Shown here piece by piece: positions 28,734 through 37,277 of a DNA stretch of 64,000 nt. The stretch comes from Mammaliicoccus sp. Marseille-Q6498. Its GTDB lineage: Bacteria > Bacillota > Bacilli > Staphylococcales > Staphylococcaceae. The stretch is taken from positions 682,001 to 746,000 of the forward strand of contig NZ_OX267714.1 in NCBI RefSeq assembly GCF_946151045.1. The letters run 5' to 3'. Under the pieces are notes generated by a model. It saw only the letters and a list, made by a program, of their open reading frames with translations. It ran no database searches and was not told the DNA's origin. Position 1 is the first letter of the stretch. Each line of letters opens with the position of its first letter. The position numbers and the translations under genes were made by a program.

Positions 28734-29660
28734 TTATATTAATTGTATAACAGTTACGATTACTGTCATTACAAAGAAAATAACAAGATAATTTAAAGAA
28801 AAAACAAACATGCTCGTTGCCCATTTTGATCTATTAATTTCTTTTTTAAACCCATATAAAGCTAATAACATCCATCCCAAATTGAGCAATGTTGCAATAA
28901 CAATAAACACTATTCCTAATTGTGACATTAAGAAAGGTATTGGTAATAATAAAGCTACCCATAACAGCATACTTAATCGTGTTCTATTGAAACTTTTAAC
29001 TGCTGGTAACATTGGTATTTTAGCCAATGCATATTCATCTTTACGACGATATGCTAAAGCGTAAAAATGCGCAGGTTGCCAAGCAAATAACACTAAAAAT
29101 AACGTCCAAGCTAATGGGCTTAATGTTTGATCGATACTTGCCCAACCGATTAATGGTGGTATCGCACCAGGAAAACTCCCCACAACTGTATTCCATACAG
29201 TATGTCTTTTTGACCAAATTGAATATAAAACGACGTAACCAAATATCCCAAGTAAACCTATGATGCCCGTCGGTATGTTAATCATAAATAATAGGATTTC
29301 ACCTACTATCATTAATAAAAAACTTAATTGAATTAAGTGACGATCACTAATTCGATTATTAACTGTCGGTCTTTTTTGTTTAGATGGCATAATAGAGTCG
29401 ATGTCTTGGTCGTAATAATTATTTATCGCACAAGCACCGCCCATAATAAGTGTGGATCCTACAATCATTAATAAAACAATCGGTAAACTTTGGAAGAAGT
29501 TAAATCCACCAAATACAATTGCAAGCCAAGCACCTGCAAACGTTGGTATTAAGTTCCCTTGAACTAGCCCCATCTTAATGATGGCTTTAAATTCATTTAA
29601 CGAGATTCGACTCGTATTTATCTCTTTTTCAGAAGTCGCACTATATTGATTATGTTGCAA
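28734..29660 (-). CDS. ctaB: Protoheme IX farnesyltransferase (heme O synthase)
   Basis: Adds farnesyl to heme B to make heme O, the precursor of heme A used by the oxidases. The 308 residues, from a TTG at 29660 placed six bases after GGAGGG, have an N-terminal cytoplasmic tail and about eight helices with the UbiA motifs [19 protein letters not shown] (near 95) and [15 protein letters not shown] (near 220). A longer frame begins six codons earlier at an ATG that overlaps that site. It is divergent from ctaA and precedes ctaC by 44 bp. Confidence 0.94.
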   Translation of the reverse strand: MQHNQYSATSEKEINTSRISLNEFKAIIKMGLVQGNLIPTFAGAWLAIVFGGFNFFQSLPIVLLMIVGSTLIMGGACAINNYYDQDIDSIMPSKQKRPTVNNRISDRHLIQLSFLLMIVGEILLFMINIPTGIIGLLGIFGYVVLYSIWSKRHTVWNTVVGSFPGAIPPLIGWASIDQTLSPLAWTLFLVLFAWQPAHFYALAYRRKDEYALAKIPMLPAVKSFNRTRLSMLLWVALLLPIPFLMSQLGIVFIVIATLLNLGWMLLALYGFKKEINRSKWATSMFVFSLNYLVIFFVMTVIVTVIQLI

Positions 29661-30002
29661 TTCTGTCCCTCCTTCCATTATCTTTCACATATAACTCAAT
29701 GATATATGAAAATTGTCACATAATCTATATATTTTTGAAACAAAATTTTGACATTTTAGTACTCTTATAAAAGAACGCCCTATTAAAAAGTCATTATTGT
29801 GTAACATTTATAATGCCTATTCATTGTTATAATATAGATATTAGTGTTTTAATTAGAAACGTATTAATACAGATTATTTCCTTAATACAACTTTCTCTTA
29901 AATTCTATCATATTTTTAGATATAAATAAGGTTTATTTTAGAAATAAAACCCATTTTATAGTAGCTTAAATATGGATTATAATAAATCTTGAGGTGTTCA
30001 TA
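29661..30002. other. Divergent ctaB-ctaA control region, about 340 bp
   Basis: AT-rich spacer between divergent heme-synthesis genes. Several TATAAT-like hexamers occur (for example 29809-29814 and 29828-29833), but none has a convincing -35 box at 17 bp. A weak inverted repeat (AAATAAACC side, near 29930-29955) has no T run. No open frame or repeat was seen. ResD, Rex or CcpA control is plausible but I found no clear operator. Confidence 0.4.
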
Positions 30003-30914
30003 TTGTTTAATGATAAATTCTTAAAGTGGCTATCCACAATAACAACAATAGTGATGTTGTTTGTACAACTAGGAGGATCTTTAGTTACGAAGACAGGTTC
30101 TGCTGATGGTTGTGGTAATTCTTGGCCACTTTGTCACGGCTCCGTTATACCTGCTGATTGGCCAGTTGATACGATAATTGAATTAGCACATAGAGGTGTA
30201 TCCGGATTAGCACTTATTTTAGTTTGTTTACTCTCATATATAAGTTGGGTGAAAATCGGCCATATTAGAGAAGTCAAACCACTTGCTATTACAAGTATTG
30301 CATTTATTTTTGCTCAAGCATTAATTGGAGCTGCAGCTGTTATTTGGCAACAAAATGACTTTATACTTTCTTTACATTTTGGTATTTCACTTATAAGCTT
30401 TGCTTCAGTATTATTGCTAACTTTAATTATATATGAAGTAGATAAAAAATTCGAAGCAGCGAGCTTAGTCATCGATAAACATTTAAAAATGCATACGTAT
30501 GGTGTTGTTTTTTACATCTACATCGTCATCTATTCTGGCGCTTTAGTTAGACACGCAAATGCCAGTCTTGCTTGCTTAAGTTGGCCATTTTGTCGTAATG
30601 ATAGTATCGGTTTACCGCAAAACTTTTATGAATGGATTCAAATGTCTCATCGTACTTTAGCATTTATCATATTCATTTGGATTTTATATATCTTTATATA
30701 CGCATTCAAAAATTACGCAAAATATCGTGTAATTAAATATGGTTGGGCATTAGCATTTATATTAGTTTGTTTACAAGTTACAACTGGTGCTTTATCAGTA
30801 ATTACGAGAGTTAATTTATTCATAGCATTACTTCACGCATTATTCATTACATTGTTATTTGGTTTGCTATGTTACTTTATTATGCTTATCTCTCGTTCAA
30901 AACGAAATACTTAA
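30003..30914 (+). CDS. ctaA: Heme A synthase
   Basis: Oxidises heme O to heme A for heme-copper oxidases. The 303 residues from a TTG at 30003 (after GAGGTG; an in-frame GTG lies inside that site) contain eight helices in two four-helix halves, with heme His motifs in ELAHRGVSGLAL near 60, LHFGISLISF near 125, MSHRTLAFII near 214 and LLHALFITLL near 276. Two Cys pairs are present on the outer loops: GCGNSWPLC near 37-45 and CLSWPFC near 190, as in B. subtilis. The S. aureus protein lacks the second pair as I recall it. Confidence 0.95.
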   Translation: MFNDKFLKWLSTITTIVMLFVQLGGSLVTKTGSADGCGNSWPLCHGSVIPADWPVDTIIELAHRGVSGLALILVCLLSYISWVKIGHIREVKPLAITSIAFIFAQALIGAAAVIWQQNDFILSLHFGISLISFASVLLLTLIIYEVDKKFEAASLVIDKHLKMHTYGVVFYIYIVIYSGALVRHANASLACLSWPFCRNDSIGLPQNFYEWIQMSHRTLAFIIFIWILYIFIYAFKNYAKYRVIKYGWALAFILVCLQVTTGALSVITRVNLFIALLHALFITLLFGLLCYFIMLISRSKRNT

Positions 30915-30922
30915 TCCACAAT

Positions 30923-30970
30923 AAAAAGCCTATTCATTTTTTCATTACGAAAAGATGAATAGGCTTTTTA
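30923..30970. terminator. Bidirectional terminator ctaA/pyc
   Basis: AAAAAGCCTATTCAT pairs with ATGAATAGGCTTTTT between the convergent ctaA and pyc genes. Confidence 0.9.
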
Positions 30971-30973
30971 TAT

Positions 30974-33900
30974 TTATTCTGCTTTATCAATTGTGATAAT
31001 TAAATCTTGTGTTTGAATGCTATCTCCTGCTTGAACGTAAATATTAGAAATCGTTCCGTCAAATGGTGCTTGAATTGTTGTTTCCATCTTCATTGCTTCT
31101 GTAATAATCAATGCGTCACCTTGTTTGACTTCGTCGCCTTGTTTAACTTTAACTTCTGAAATCGTACCAGGCATTTGTGCTCCAATATGAGATTCGTTAC
31201 TTAAATCTGCTTTTTGAAGTACAGCATCTGAAACTTTAACATGTTCATCTTTAACGTATACTTTTCTTGGTTGACCATTTAATTCAAAGTATACCCAACG
31301 ATGTCCATCTTCATAAACATGTCCAATAGATAATAATTTTACAATTAAAATTTTACCTTTATCAATTGTGATTTCTACTGTTTCATTTTTAGCCATTCCG
31401 AATAAGAATGTTGGTGTATCTAATAATGATAGGTTACCGAAACTTTCATTCGTTTTCGTATATTGCTCAAAAACTTTAGGGTAAATCGCATAACTAATTA
31501 AATCTTGTTCTGTAACTTCACTTTGTTGTTTCTGTTGTAATTCTTTTCTTAAATCGTCAAAGTCAATTGGATCTAATAATTCTCCAGGTCGTTTATCAAT
31601 TGCTTTTTGACCTTTTAAAATAACTTTTTGTAATTCTTTATTAAAGCCATTTACTGGTTGTCCAATTTCACCTTTAAAGAAAGATACAACTGACTCAGGG
31701 AAATCTAGCGAACGACCTCTTTTAATAACGCTTTCTTCATCAAGGTCATTTTGTACCATGTAAAGCGCCATATCTCCTACTACTTTTGAAGAAGGTGTTA
31801 CTTTAACTATATCTCCAAATAATAAGTTTACGCGTTTATACATATCTTTAACTTCATTAAATCTTTCACCTAATCCGAGACTTTTTGCTTGTTGGCTTAA
31901 ATTAGAATATTGCCCACCTGGCATTTCATGTTGATAAATTTCTGTATGTGGTGAACGAATATCACTTTCAAAGTCAGAATAGTAATTTCGAACTGTATCC
32001 CAGTATTGAGACAATCTTTCTAATCCATCAATATTTGTTCTTACGTCTCTTTCGTTACCACTTAAAGCGTAGTATAAAGAGTTAGCTGAAGGCTGAGAAG
32101 TTGTACCACTCATACTTGCTACAGCAGTATCTATTACATCCACTCCAGCTCTAATCGCACTTTGATAAATTAATAAACCATTTCCACTCGTATCATGTGT
32201 ATGCAAATGAATTGGAATATCGATATGCGTTTTTAATTCACTAATTAACTCATAAGCAGCTTTAGGTTTTAATAAACCTGCCATATCTTTAATACCTAAA
32301 ATATGAACGCCTTCACTTTGTAATTCTTTAGCTAAATTAATGTAATAATCTAAAGTATAAACATTAGATCTTTCCGGATTTAAAATGTCACCCGTGTAAC
32401 AAATCGCACCTTCTGAAATTTTTCCAGATTTTTGAACCGCTTCATTCGCTACTTTCATTTGATCTAACCAGTTTAATGAGTCAAAGATTCTGAATACATC
32501 TATTCCTGCATCAGCACTTTCTCTAACAAATTTTTCGATAACATTATCTGGATAGTTTTTATATCCTACAGCATTAGAAGCTCTTAATAACATTTGGAAC
32601 AGAACATTCGGTATTTTCTTACGTAATCTTGTTAAACGTTCCCACGGATTTTCTTTTAAGAAGTTATAAGCAACATCAAACGTTGCACCGCCCCACATTT
32701 CTAATGAGAATGCATCATTTAAATACTTTGCAGTTTCTGGCGCAATTTTCAACATGTCATATGTTCTCATACGTGTCGCTAATAAAGATTGATGTGCATC
32801 TCTAAAAGTTGTATCTGTAAGTAATACTTCTTCTTGTTCTTTCAACCATTTACTTACGCCTTCTGGTCCATGTTGTTCTAGTATTTGTTTTGTACCAGAT
32901 AAATTCGCTAATTCTTCGTTTGTAACTTCTTTAATTTTGAATTTTTCAAAATGTGGTTTTTCACGCTTTTCTACACCTGGAAAACCATTAACTGAGATAT
33001 TACCAATATATTGTAGTGTTTTCGTACCTCTGTCTCTTGAAGGTGTAATATCAAAAAGTTCTGGATTGTTTTCTAAGAATTTCGTTGTATAAGTACCTTT
33101 AGCAAATTTCTCATGATTAACAACGTTATATAAGAACGGTATATTTGTTTTAATACCTCTTATTCTCATTTCTTTAAGAGAACGAAGCATTTTCTCAGTT
33201 GCTTGTCTTAACGTTATCGCATGTGTTGATACTTTTACTAATAAAGAATCATAGTATGGTGAAATTTCAGCACCTTCAAATCCATCACCAGCATCCAATC
33301 TAACACCAAACCCACCACTAGAACGGTATGCAATAATTTTACCTGTATCTGGCATAAAATCATTTGATGGATCTTCTGTTGTAATACGACTTTGTATGGC
33401 ATAGCCGATTGTCTTGATATCTTCTTGTTTAGGCATTTCAATTTTGTCGCCAAATAATGATTCACCAGCTGCTACTAGAATTTGTGTTTTTACGATATCA
33501 ACGCCCGTAACCATTTCTGTAATTGTATGTTCTACTTGAACACGTGGATTCACTTCAATAAAGTAGTATTCATCCCCTGATACTAAAAATTCTACAGTAC
33601 CAGCATTTACATAGCCGATTTTTTTCATTAAATCTAAAGCGGCATTACAAATACGATCTCTTAAGTCATCACTTAATGATACTGATGGTGCAACTTCTAC
33701 GACTTTTTGATGTCTACGTTGTACTGAACAGTCCCTTTCATATAAATGAACAATATTGCCATGCTCATCGCCAATAATTTGTACTTCAATATGTTTTGGT
33801 TGATCTATGTATTTTTCGACATAAACTTCGCTACTTCCAAATGATTTATTAGCTTCTGATTTAGCTCTTTGATACGCGTCTTCTAATTCACTTGCTTTGT

Positions 33901-34423
33901 TTACAATACGCATACCTTTACCGCCACCACCTGAAATGGCTTTGATTATAATTGGAAACCCACTCTCTTTAGAGAATGCTTCTACTTCTTCAAATGATTC
34001 AACTGCGCCTTGTGTTCCCGGAATGACAGGTAAATCTGCCGCCACAGCAGTTGCTCTTGCTTTTACTTTATCACCAAACATATCTAAATGTTTTAATTCA
34101 GGGCCTATAAACTTAATACCTTCTTCTGCACAGCGTTTCGCAAAAGTTTCATTTTCACTTAAAAATCCATAACCTGGATGAATTGCATCTACTTCTGCTT
34201 TCTTTGCGACTTTAATAATTGCCTCTATATTTAAATAACTTTCTGTTGGTCCAAGATTTTCATCCACTAAATATGATTCATCTGCTTTATATCTATGTAA
34301 AGCGCCTAAATCTTCGTTTGAATATATTGCTACTGTTTCAATGTTTAATTCAGTAGCTGCCCTAAAAATTCTAATTGCAATTTCGCCACGATTGGCTACT
34401 AATAATTTCTTAATTTTGCTCAT
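30974..34423 (-). CDS. pyc: Pyruvate carboxylase
   Basis: Biotin enzyme converting pyruvate, bicarbonate and ATP to oxaloacetate to feed the TCA cycle and gluconeogenesis. The 1149 residues follow the family order: biotin carboxylase (1-450; SGGGGKGMRIV glycine loop near 165, EVNPRVQVEHTITE near 290), carboxyltransferase (about 530-800; LLTDTTFRDAHQSLLATRMRT near 535 and HLHTHDTSGNG near 740 for the metal site), the allosteric/tetramerisation region, and the biotin carrier domain with EAMKMET near 1112, where the Lys carries biotin. Homotetramer; activation by acetyl-CoA and c-di-AMP inhibition are known in relatives, not readable here. Single-gene unit downstream of ftsW. Confidence 0.98.
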   Translation of the reverse strand: MSKIKKLLVANRGEIAIRIFRAATELNIETVAIYSNEDLGALHRYKADESYLVDENLGPTESYLNIEAIIKVAKKAEVDAIHPGYGFLSENETFAKRCAEEGIKFIGPELKHLDMFGDKVKARATAVAADLPVIPGTQGAVESFEEVEAFSKESGFPIIIKAISGGGGKGMRIVNKASELEDAYQRAKSEANKSFGSSEVYVEKYIDQPKHIEVQIIGDEHGNIVHLYERDCSVQRRHQKVVEVAPSVSLSDDLRDRICNAALDLMKKIGYVNAGTVEFLVSGDEYYFIEVNPRVQVEHTITEMVTGVDIVKTQILVAAGESLFGDKIEMPKQEDIKTIGYAIQSRITTEDPSNDFMPDTGKIIAYRSSGGFGVRLDAGDGFEGAEISPYYDSLLVKVSTHAITLRQATEKMLRSLKEMRIRGIKTNIPFLYNVVNHEKFAKGTYTTKFLENNPELFDITPSRDRGTKTLQYIGNISVNGFPGVEKREKPHFEKFKIKEVTNEELANLSGTKQILEQHGPEGVSKWLKEQEEVLLTDTTFRDAHQSLLATRMRTYDMLKIAPETAKYLNDAFSLEMWGGATFDVAYNFLKENPWERLTRLRKKIPNVLFQMLLRASNAVGYKNYPDNVIEKFVRESADAGIDVFRIFDSLNWLDQMKVANEAVQKSGKISEGAICYTGDILNPERSNVYTLDYYINLAKELQSEGVHILGIKDMAGLLKPKAAYELISELKTHIDIPIHLHTHDTSGNGLLIYQSAIRAGVDVIDTAVASMSGTTSQPSANSLYYALSGNERDVRTNIDGLERLSQYWDTVRNYYSDFESDIRSPHTEIYQHEMPGGQYSNLSQQAKSLGLGERFNEVKDMYKRVNLLFGDIVKVTPSSKVVGDMALYMVQNDLDEESVIKRGRSLDFPESVVSFFKGEIGQPVNGFNKELQKVILKGQKAIDKRPGELLDPIDFDDLRKELQQKQQSEVTEQDLISYAIYPKVFEQYTKTNESFGNLSLLDTPTFLFGMAKNETVEITIDKGKILIVKLLSIGHVYEDGHRWVYFELNGQPRKVYVKDEHVKVSDAVLQKADLSNESHIGAQMPGTISEVKVKQGDEVKQGDALIITEAMKMETTIQAPFDGTISNIYVQAGDSIQTQDLIITIDKAE

Positions 34424-34485
34424 AGTTTAAAGGCTCCCCTCAATGTATTTGAATTTTCTAAAAACGGTATATTATCTTATTATAT

Positions 34486-34526
34486 AAAAAAAACGCGTTA
34501 CATTCTACCGTAACGCGCTTTTTTTC
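34486..34526 (-). terminator. Terminator of ftsW
   Basis: ACGCGTTAC and GTAACGCG pair between A and T runs (AAAAAAACG ... CGCTTTTTTT), about 36 bp after the ftsW stop. Confidence 0.9.
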
Positions 34527-34561
34527 TTAAATTTATTAAATAATCTGACTAATTATACACT

Positions 34562-35761
34562 TTATCGCCTTTTTTCATGTTGATCAATTCTAATTTGTTT
34601 AGCTGTTAAAAGTAATATTCCTGTTGCAATACTCAAACTGAGCATTGAAGAACCACCAAATGTCATAAACGGTAAAGGAACACCCGTTAATGGAATTGTT
34701 CCTGAAACACCACCTAAATTGACGAATGTTTGTATACCGATATAACTTGAAATACCTACACAAACTAGTTTAAAGAAATATGATTCCGTAAGTGCGGCAT
34801 ATAAAAATCCTTTATAAACAATGAAGAATAGTAAGCCGATAATAAATAACACGCCGACTAGTCCAAGCTCTTCAGCTATAACTGCAAATATAAAATCGGT
34901 ATGTGGCTCTGGTAAATAACCTAATTTCATAATTCCGTTCCCTAAACCTTTACCAAAAAATCCACCATTACCAATCGCTAAAAGTGAATTAGCTAAATGG
35001 TAACCTATTCCACTTTCATAATTAAATGGATTTTCAAGTACATCGAAACGGGCTGTTTGGTGTGAAGATAAAATGCCACCTTTGAATACAATACTAAATA
35101 TAATCAAAATGATGACACCAGCAAAAATAGGTCCGGACCATTTTAAAATTGCTTTAATACCAATACCTGAATATGCAAATATACAAAATACTATCATACA
35201 TAGAATTAACGCTTGTCCTGTGTCATTTTGTAATAATACAAGACCGATACAAGCACCAATTAAGAACAAAGGCATCATTAGTGCAAGTTTAAATTGCTTT
35301 AGACGATTCTTTCTCTTATCAATAATAAAAGAAAGATATAAAATCATAGCAACTTTAAATAACTCTGATGCCTGTAAATTCATAAATCCTAAATTTATCC
35401 AACTTTTCGCGCCGTTAATTGAACTACCTACTAATAACGTCAAAACTAATAGTCCAAAAACAGTAAATATCATAATTTGTTGCACGCGTTTATTTTTCAA
35501 AATGTTAATGTGCATAAAATATGACATGAAAAATACAATGCCAAATCCAATTATACAGTACATTAATTGTCTAATAAAAAAGTATGTGCCCGGTACAGGC
35601 GTCCCACCTGTTAACGTACCTTTAGTAGCAGCAACCATACTTGCGCTATATACCATAACTAAACCGATGAAGCTTAAAATAATATACGTAATCAACAATG
35701 TAAAATCTATGTATTTAGAATAACTCTTTATGTAGCGAAAAAATCTCTTAATATAATCCAT
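34562..35761 (-). CDS. ftsW: Peptidoglycan glycosyltransferase FtsW (SEDS family)
   Basis: Septal peptidoglycan polymerase that works with a class B penicillin-binding protein at the divisome. The 399 residues give about ten helices and the SEDS motifs GSSINGAKSWINLGFMNLQASELFK (in two parts near 112-138), LLQNDTGQALI near 180, GNGGFFGKGLGNG near 263, LPEPHTDFIFAVIAEELG near 285-302 and the closing GVPLPFMTFGGSSML near 357. The catalytic Asp is in EPHTDFI. It sits between ylaN and pyc, the standard staphylococcal neighbourhood, and is likely the division member rather than RodA. Confidence 0.93.
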   Translation of the reverse strand: MDYIKRFFRYIKSYSKYIDFTLLITYIILSFIGLVMVYSASMVAATKGTLTGGTPVPGTYFFIRQLMYCIIGFGIVFFMSYFMHINILKNKRVQQIMIFTVFGLLVLTLLVGSSINGAKSWINLGFMNLQASELFKVAMILYLSFIIDKRKNRLKQFKLALMMPLFLIGACIGLVLLQNDTGQALILCMIVFCIFAYSGIGIKAILKWSGPIFAGVIILIIFSIVFKGGILSSHQTARFDVLENPFNYESGIGYHLANSLLAIGNGGFFGKGLGNGIMKLGYLPEPHTDFIFAVIAEELGLVGVLFIIGLLFFIVYKGFLYAALTESYFFKLVCVGISSYIGIQTFVNLGGVSGTIPLTGVPLPFMTFGGSSMLSLSIATGILLLTAKQIRIDQHEKRR

Positions 35762-35778
35762 CTACTCATTCCAATTCT

Positions 35779-35820
35779 AAAAAAATAAGTCTAAAGAAAG
35801 ATTTCTCCTCTCTAGACTTT
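35779..35820 (-). terminator. Terminator of ylaN
   Basis: AAGTCTA and TAGACTT pair around a purine-rich loop; on the minus strand the stem is followed by ATTTTTTTAG. Confidence 0.72.
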
Positions 35821-35827
35821 GTATCAT

Positions 35828-36103
35828 TTAAGCATTTGTGAAAGCATCATGCAATTTAGATAGTTCTTTTTCTAAACTTGCCATAAGTGTCTGACCCTTT
35901 TCTCTATCAACAAGTCCAATTTGTACTGCAAAATCAACTTCCTTTTGAAGACCAAACATTTGTGTATCTAAAACTTCTTCATATAAAGGACATGACGGCA
36001 TTGTTAAATTATCCATTTGCACTTTAATTAATTGAAGAATTTTTTCAGAATCAATATATAATTGGTCATATGCCTTTTGACAAATTTCTGAATCGTAATG
36101 CAT
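35828..36103 (-). CDS. ylaN: YlaN family protein (UPF0358)
   Basis: A 91-residue helical protein beginning [20 protein letters not shown], with [22 protein letters not shown] in the middle (Cys conserved) and [20 protein letters not shown] at the end. In S. aureus YlaN is reported to bind iron and to interact with Fur, relieving iron-dependent repression; in B. subtilis it is essential unless iron is supplied. Single-gene unit, divergent from ylaL-ylaI, with a terminator before ftsW. Confidence 0.9.
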   Translation of the reverse strand: MHYDSEICQKAYDQLYIDSEKILQLIKVQMDNLTMPSCPLYEEVLDTQMFGLQKEVDFAVQIGLVDREKGQTLMASLEKELSKLHDAFTNA

Positions 36104-36241
36104 GACATACTCCCCCTTAACTTTTAATTTCTATACTTTTAAAATTTTAGCCTAGAAATGTTAAAATTGCAAGTGAAAACAGAACGTTCTTCAATATAAA
36201 TATGTTAAAATTAAAATGTAAGAGTGATAGGAGTGAATAAA

Positions 36242-36724
36242 TTGATACAAATCAAAGGGAATTCTAAATTTAATATTACGCTAGATGCGACGACTTGGAT
36301 TTTCGACGATCGCAAAGTTAAAATTGAAGATTTAGAAAAAGGTATATTCAATGGTGAAAGACCAATTGAATTTGAAAACAACGTCGCATGGAATCGCGCA
36401 ATTTTAGAAGGGGCAACGATGCCACCAACATTAAATAGCGAAACAACTTATAAAAAGCGTTCATTTTTAGAAGAAACTTTCGTGATTAATGCAATGCCGT
36501 TTATTAAAAACTCTGAGCCAAACGATGATGCAACAAAAGTCATTTTAAAAAATGATAACGATTCTATAGAAATTCCAATCGAAGACTGGCCATATTTATT
36601 TTTCCATTTTTCTAAAGAAGGTAAAATGATCTATAAAGATGGAAAAATTGATGCTTTTGTATATGATCAAGAAAATGGATATCGAAGTAAATTCAGTTAT
36701 GTCGCTGAAATAGAGGTCGTATAA
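36242..36724 (+). CDS. YlaL-like conserved protein
   Basis: A 160-residue soluble protein starting MIQIKGNSKFNITLDATTWI from a TTG at 36242, eight bases after AGGAG; two GTG codons further upstream are in frame but poorly placed. Conserved-looking blocks are RPIEFENNVAWNRAILEGAT, LEETFVINAMPFIKNSEP and IEDWPYLFFHFSKEGKMIY. Members are sometimes called peptidyl-prolyl isomerase, but no such catalytic motif is visible, so function is unknown. It is immediately followed by ylaI with two bases between. Confidence 0.75.
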   Translation: MIQIKGNSKFNITLDATTWIFDDRKVKIEDLEKGIFNGERPIEFENNVAWNRAILEGATMPPTLNSETTYKKRSFLEETFVINAMPFIKNSEPNDDATKVILKNDNDSIEIPIEDWPYLFFHFSKEGKMIYKDGKIDAFVYDQENGYRSKFSYVAEIEVV

Positions 36725-36726
36725 AT

Positions 36727-36873
36727 ATGATTATGAAAGCTAAATGTATTATATGTGATAAGATTGTCAACTTAGACTCTAAATCAAAAGAAGCTAAACG
36801 ACTACGAAATCACCCTATTCGTACATTTATGTGTGATGATTGTAAAGCAAAATTAGATCAACCAAAATCTTAA
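36727..36873 (+). CDS. ylaI: YlaI family zinc-ribbon-like protein (DUF2197)
   Basis: A 48-codon gene starting at ATG 36727 with GAGG ten bases upstream. The product MIMKAKCIICDKIVNLDSKS continues EAKRLRNHPIRTFMCDDCKA and ends KLDQPKS. The two CxxC pairs (CIIC and CDDC) indicate a metal-binding, probably zinc-ribbon, fold, and the LRNHPIRTFMC block matches Bacillus YlaI. It follows ylaL as a pair and ends before a bidirectional terminator. Confidence 0.85.
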   Translation: MIMKAKCIICDKIVNLDSKSKEAKRLRNHPIRTFMCDDCKAKLDQPKS

Positions 36874-36880
36874 TCATAAA

Positions 36881-36928
36881 CAAAAAGAAACACAGCTATA
36901 ACAATTGTTATAACTGTGTTTCTTTTTG
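36881..36928. terminator. Bidirectional terminator ylaI/ylaH
   Basis: CAAAAAGAAACACAG and CTGTGTTTCTTTTTG frame an inner ATAACAATTGTTAT palindrome between convergent genes. Confidence 0.9.
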
Positions 36929-36939
36929 TTTTCTTAGCT

Positions 36940-37272
36940 TCACTTCTCACTACTACGTTCTTTATGAAGTCTGTAGCGGTATAGACCTAGTACGATTGCC
37001 GCGATAATCAAGCTTTCCCCTACAGGTAAAAACACTGCAAGAAATGTTAATAATAGGCAACCAATAAACAGTAAAATATAAATAATTATGTTTTGCCAAA
37101 ACTTAAGTTTTCTAGCGAATCCTAAATTATAAACAATCGCGCTTAATACGAATATTGTTAATAATAGTAACCACATGCCTAGTTCTGGGTTCTCATCTAC
37201 TCTAAATAATTTACCGAAAAATGAAAGTCTATCTGTAGGGTTCACACTTACATCTTTAGCGACAAAGAGCAT
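36940..37272 (-). CDS. YlaH-like membrane protein
   Basis: A 110-residue protein with a soluble N-terminus (about 1-32, KLFRVDENPELGMW) and three hydrophobic helices (about 32-50, 58-82 and 86-100), ending in a basic tail (RYRLHKERSSEK). The pattern and the position next to typA match the YlaH-like family, function unknown. It starts five bases after the typA stop and is likely in the same transcript. Confidence 0.82.
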   Translation of the reverse strand: MLFVAKDVSVNPTDRLSFFGKLFRVDENPELGMWLLLLTIFVLSAIVYNLGFARKLKFWQNIIIYILLFIGCLLLTFLAVFLPVGESLIIAAIVLGLYRYRLHKERSSEK

Positions 37273-37277
37273 CTAGA

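Noticed and set aside
29679-29993. Rex or ResD operator between ctaB and ctaA
   Set aside because: Only half-site matches such as TTGTCACAT were seen, with no full palindrome.
35073-35723. 216-codon plus-strand frame opposite ftsW
   Set aside because: Lies wholly on the complement of a well-recognised gene; composition is a mirror of hydrophobic codons and no ribosome site is visible.
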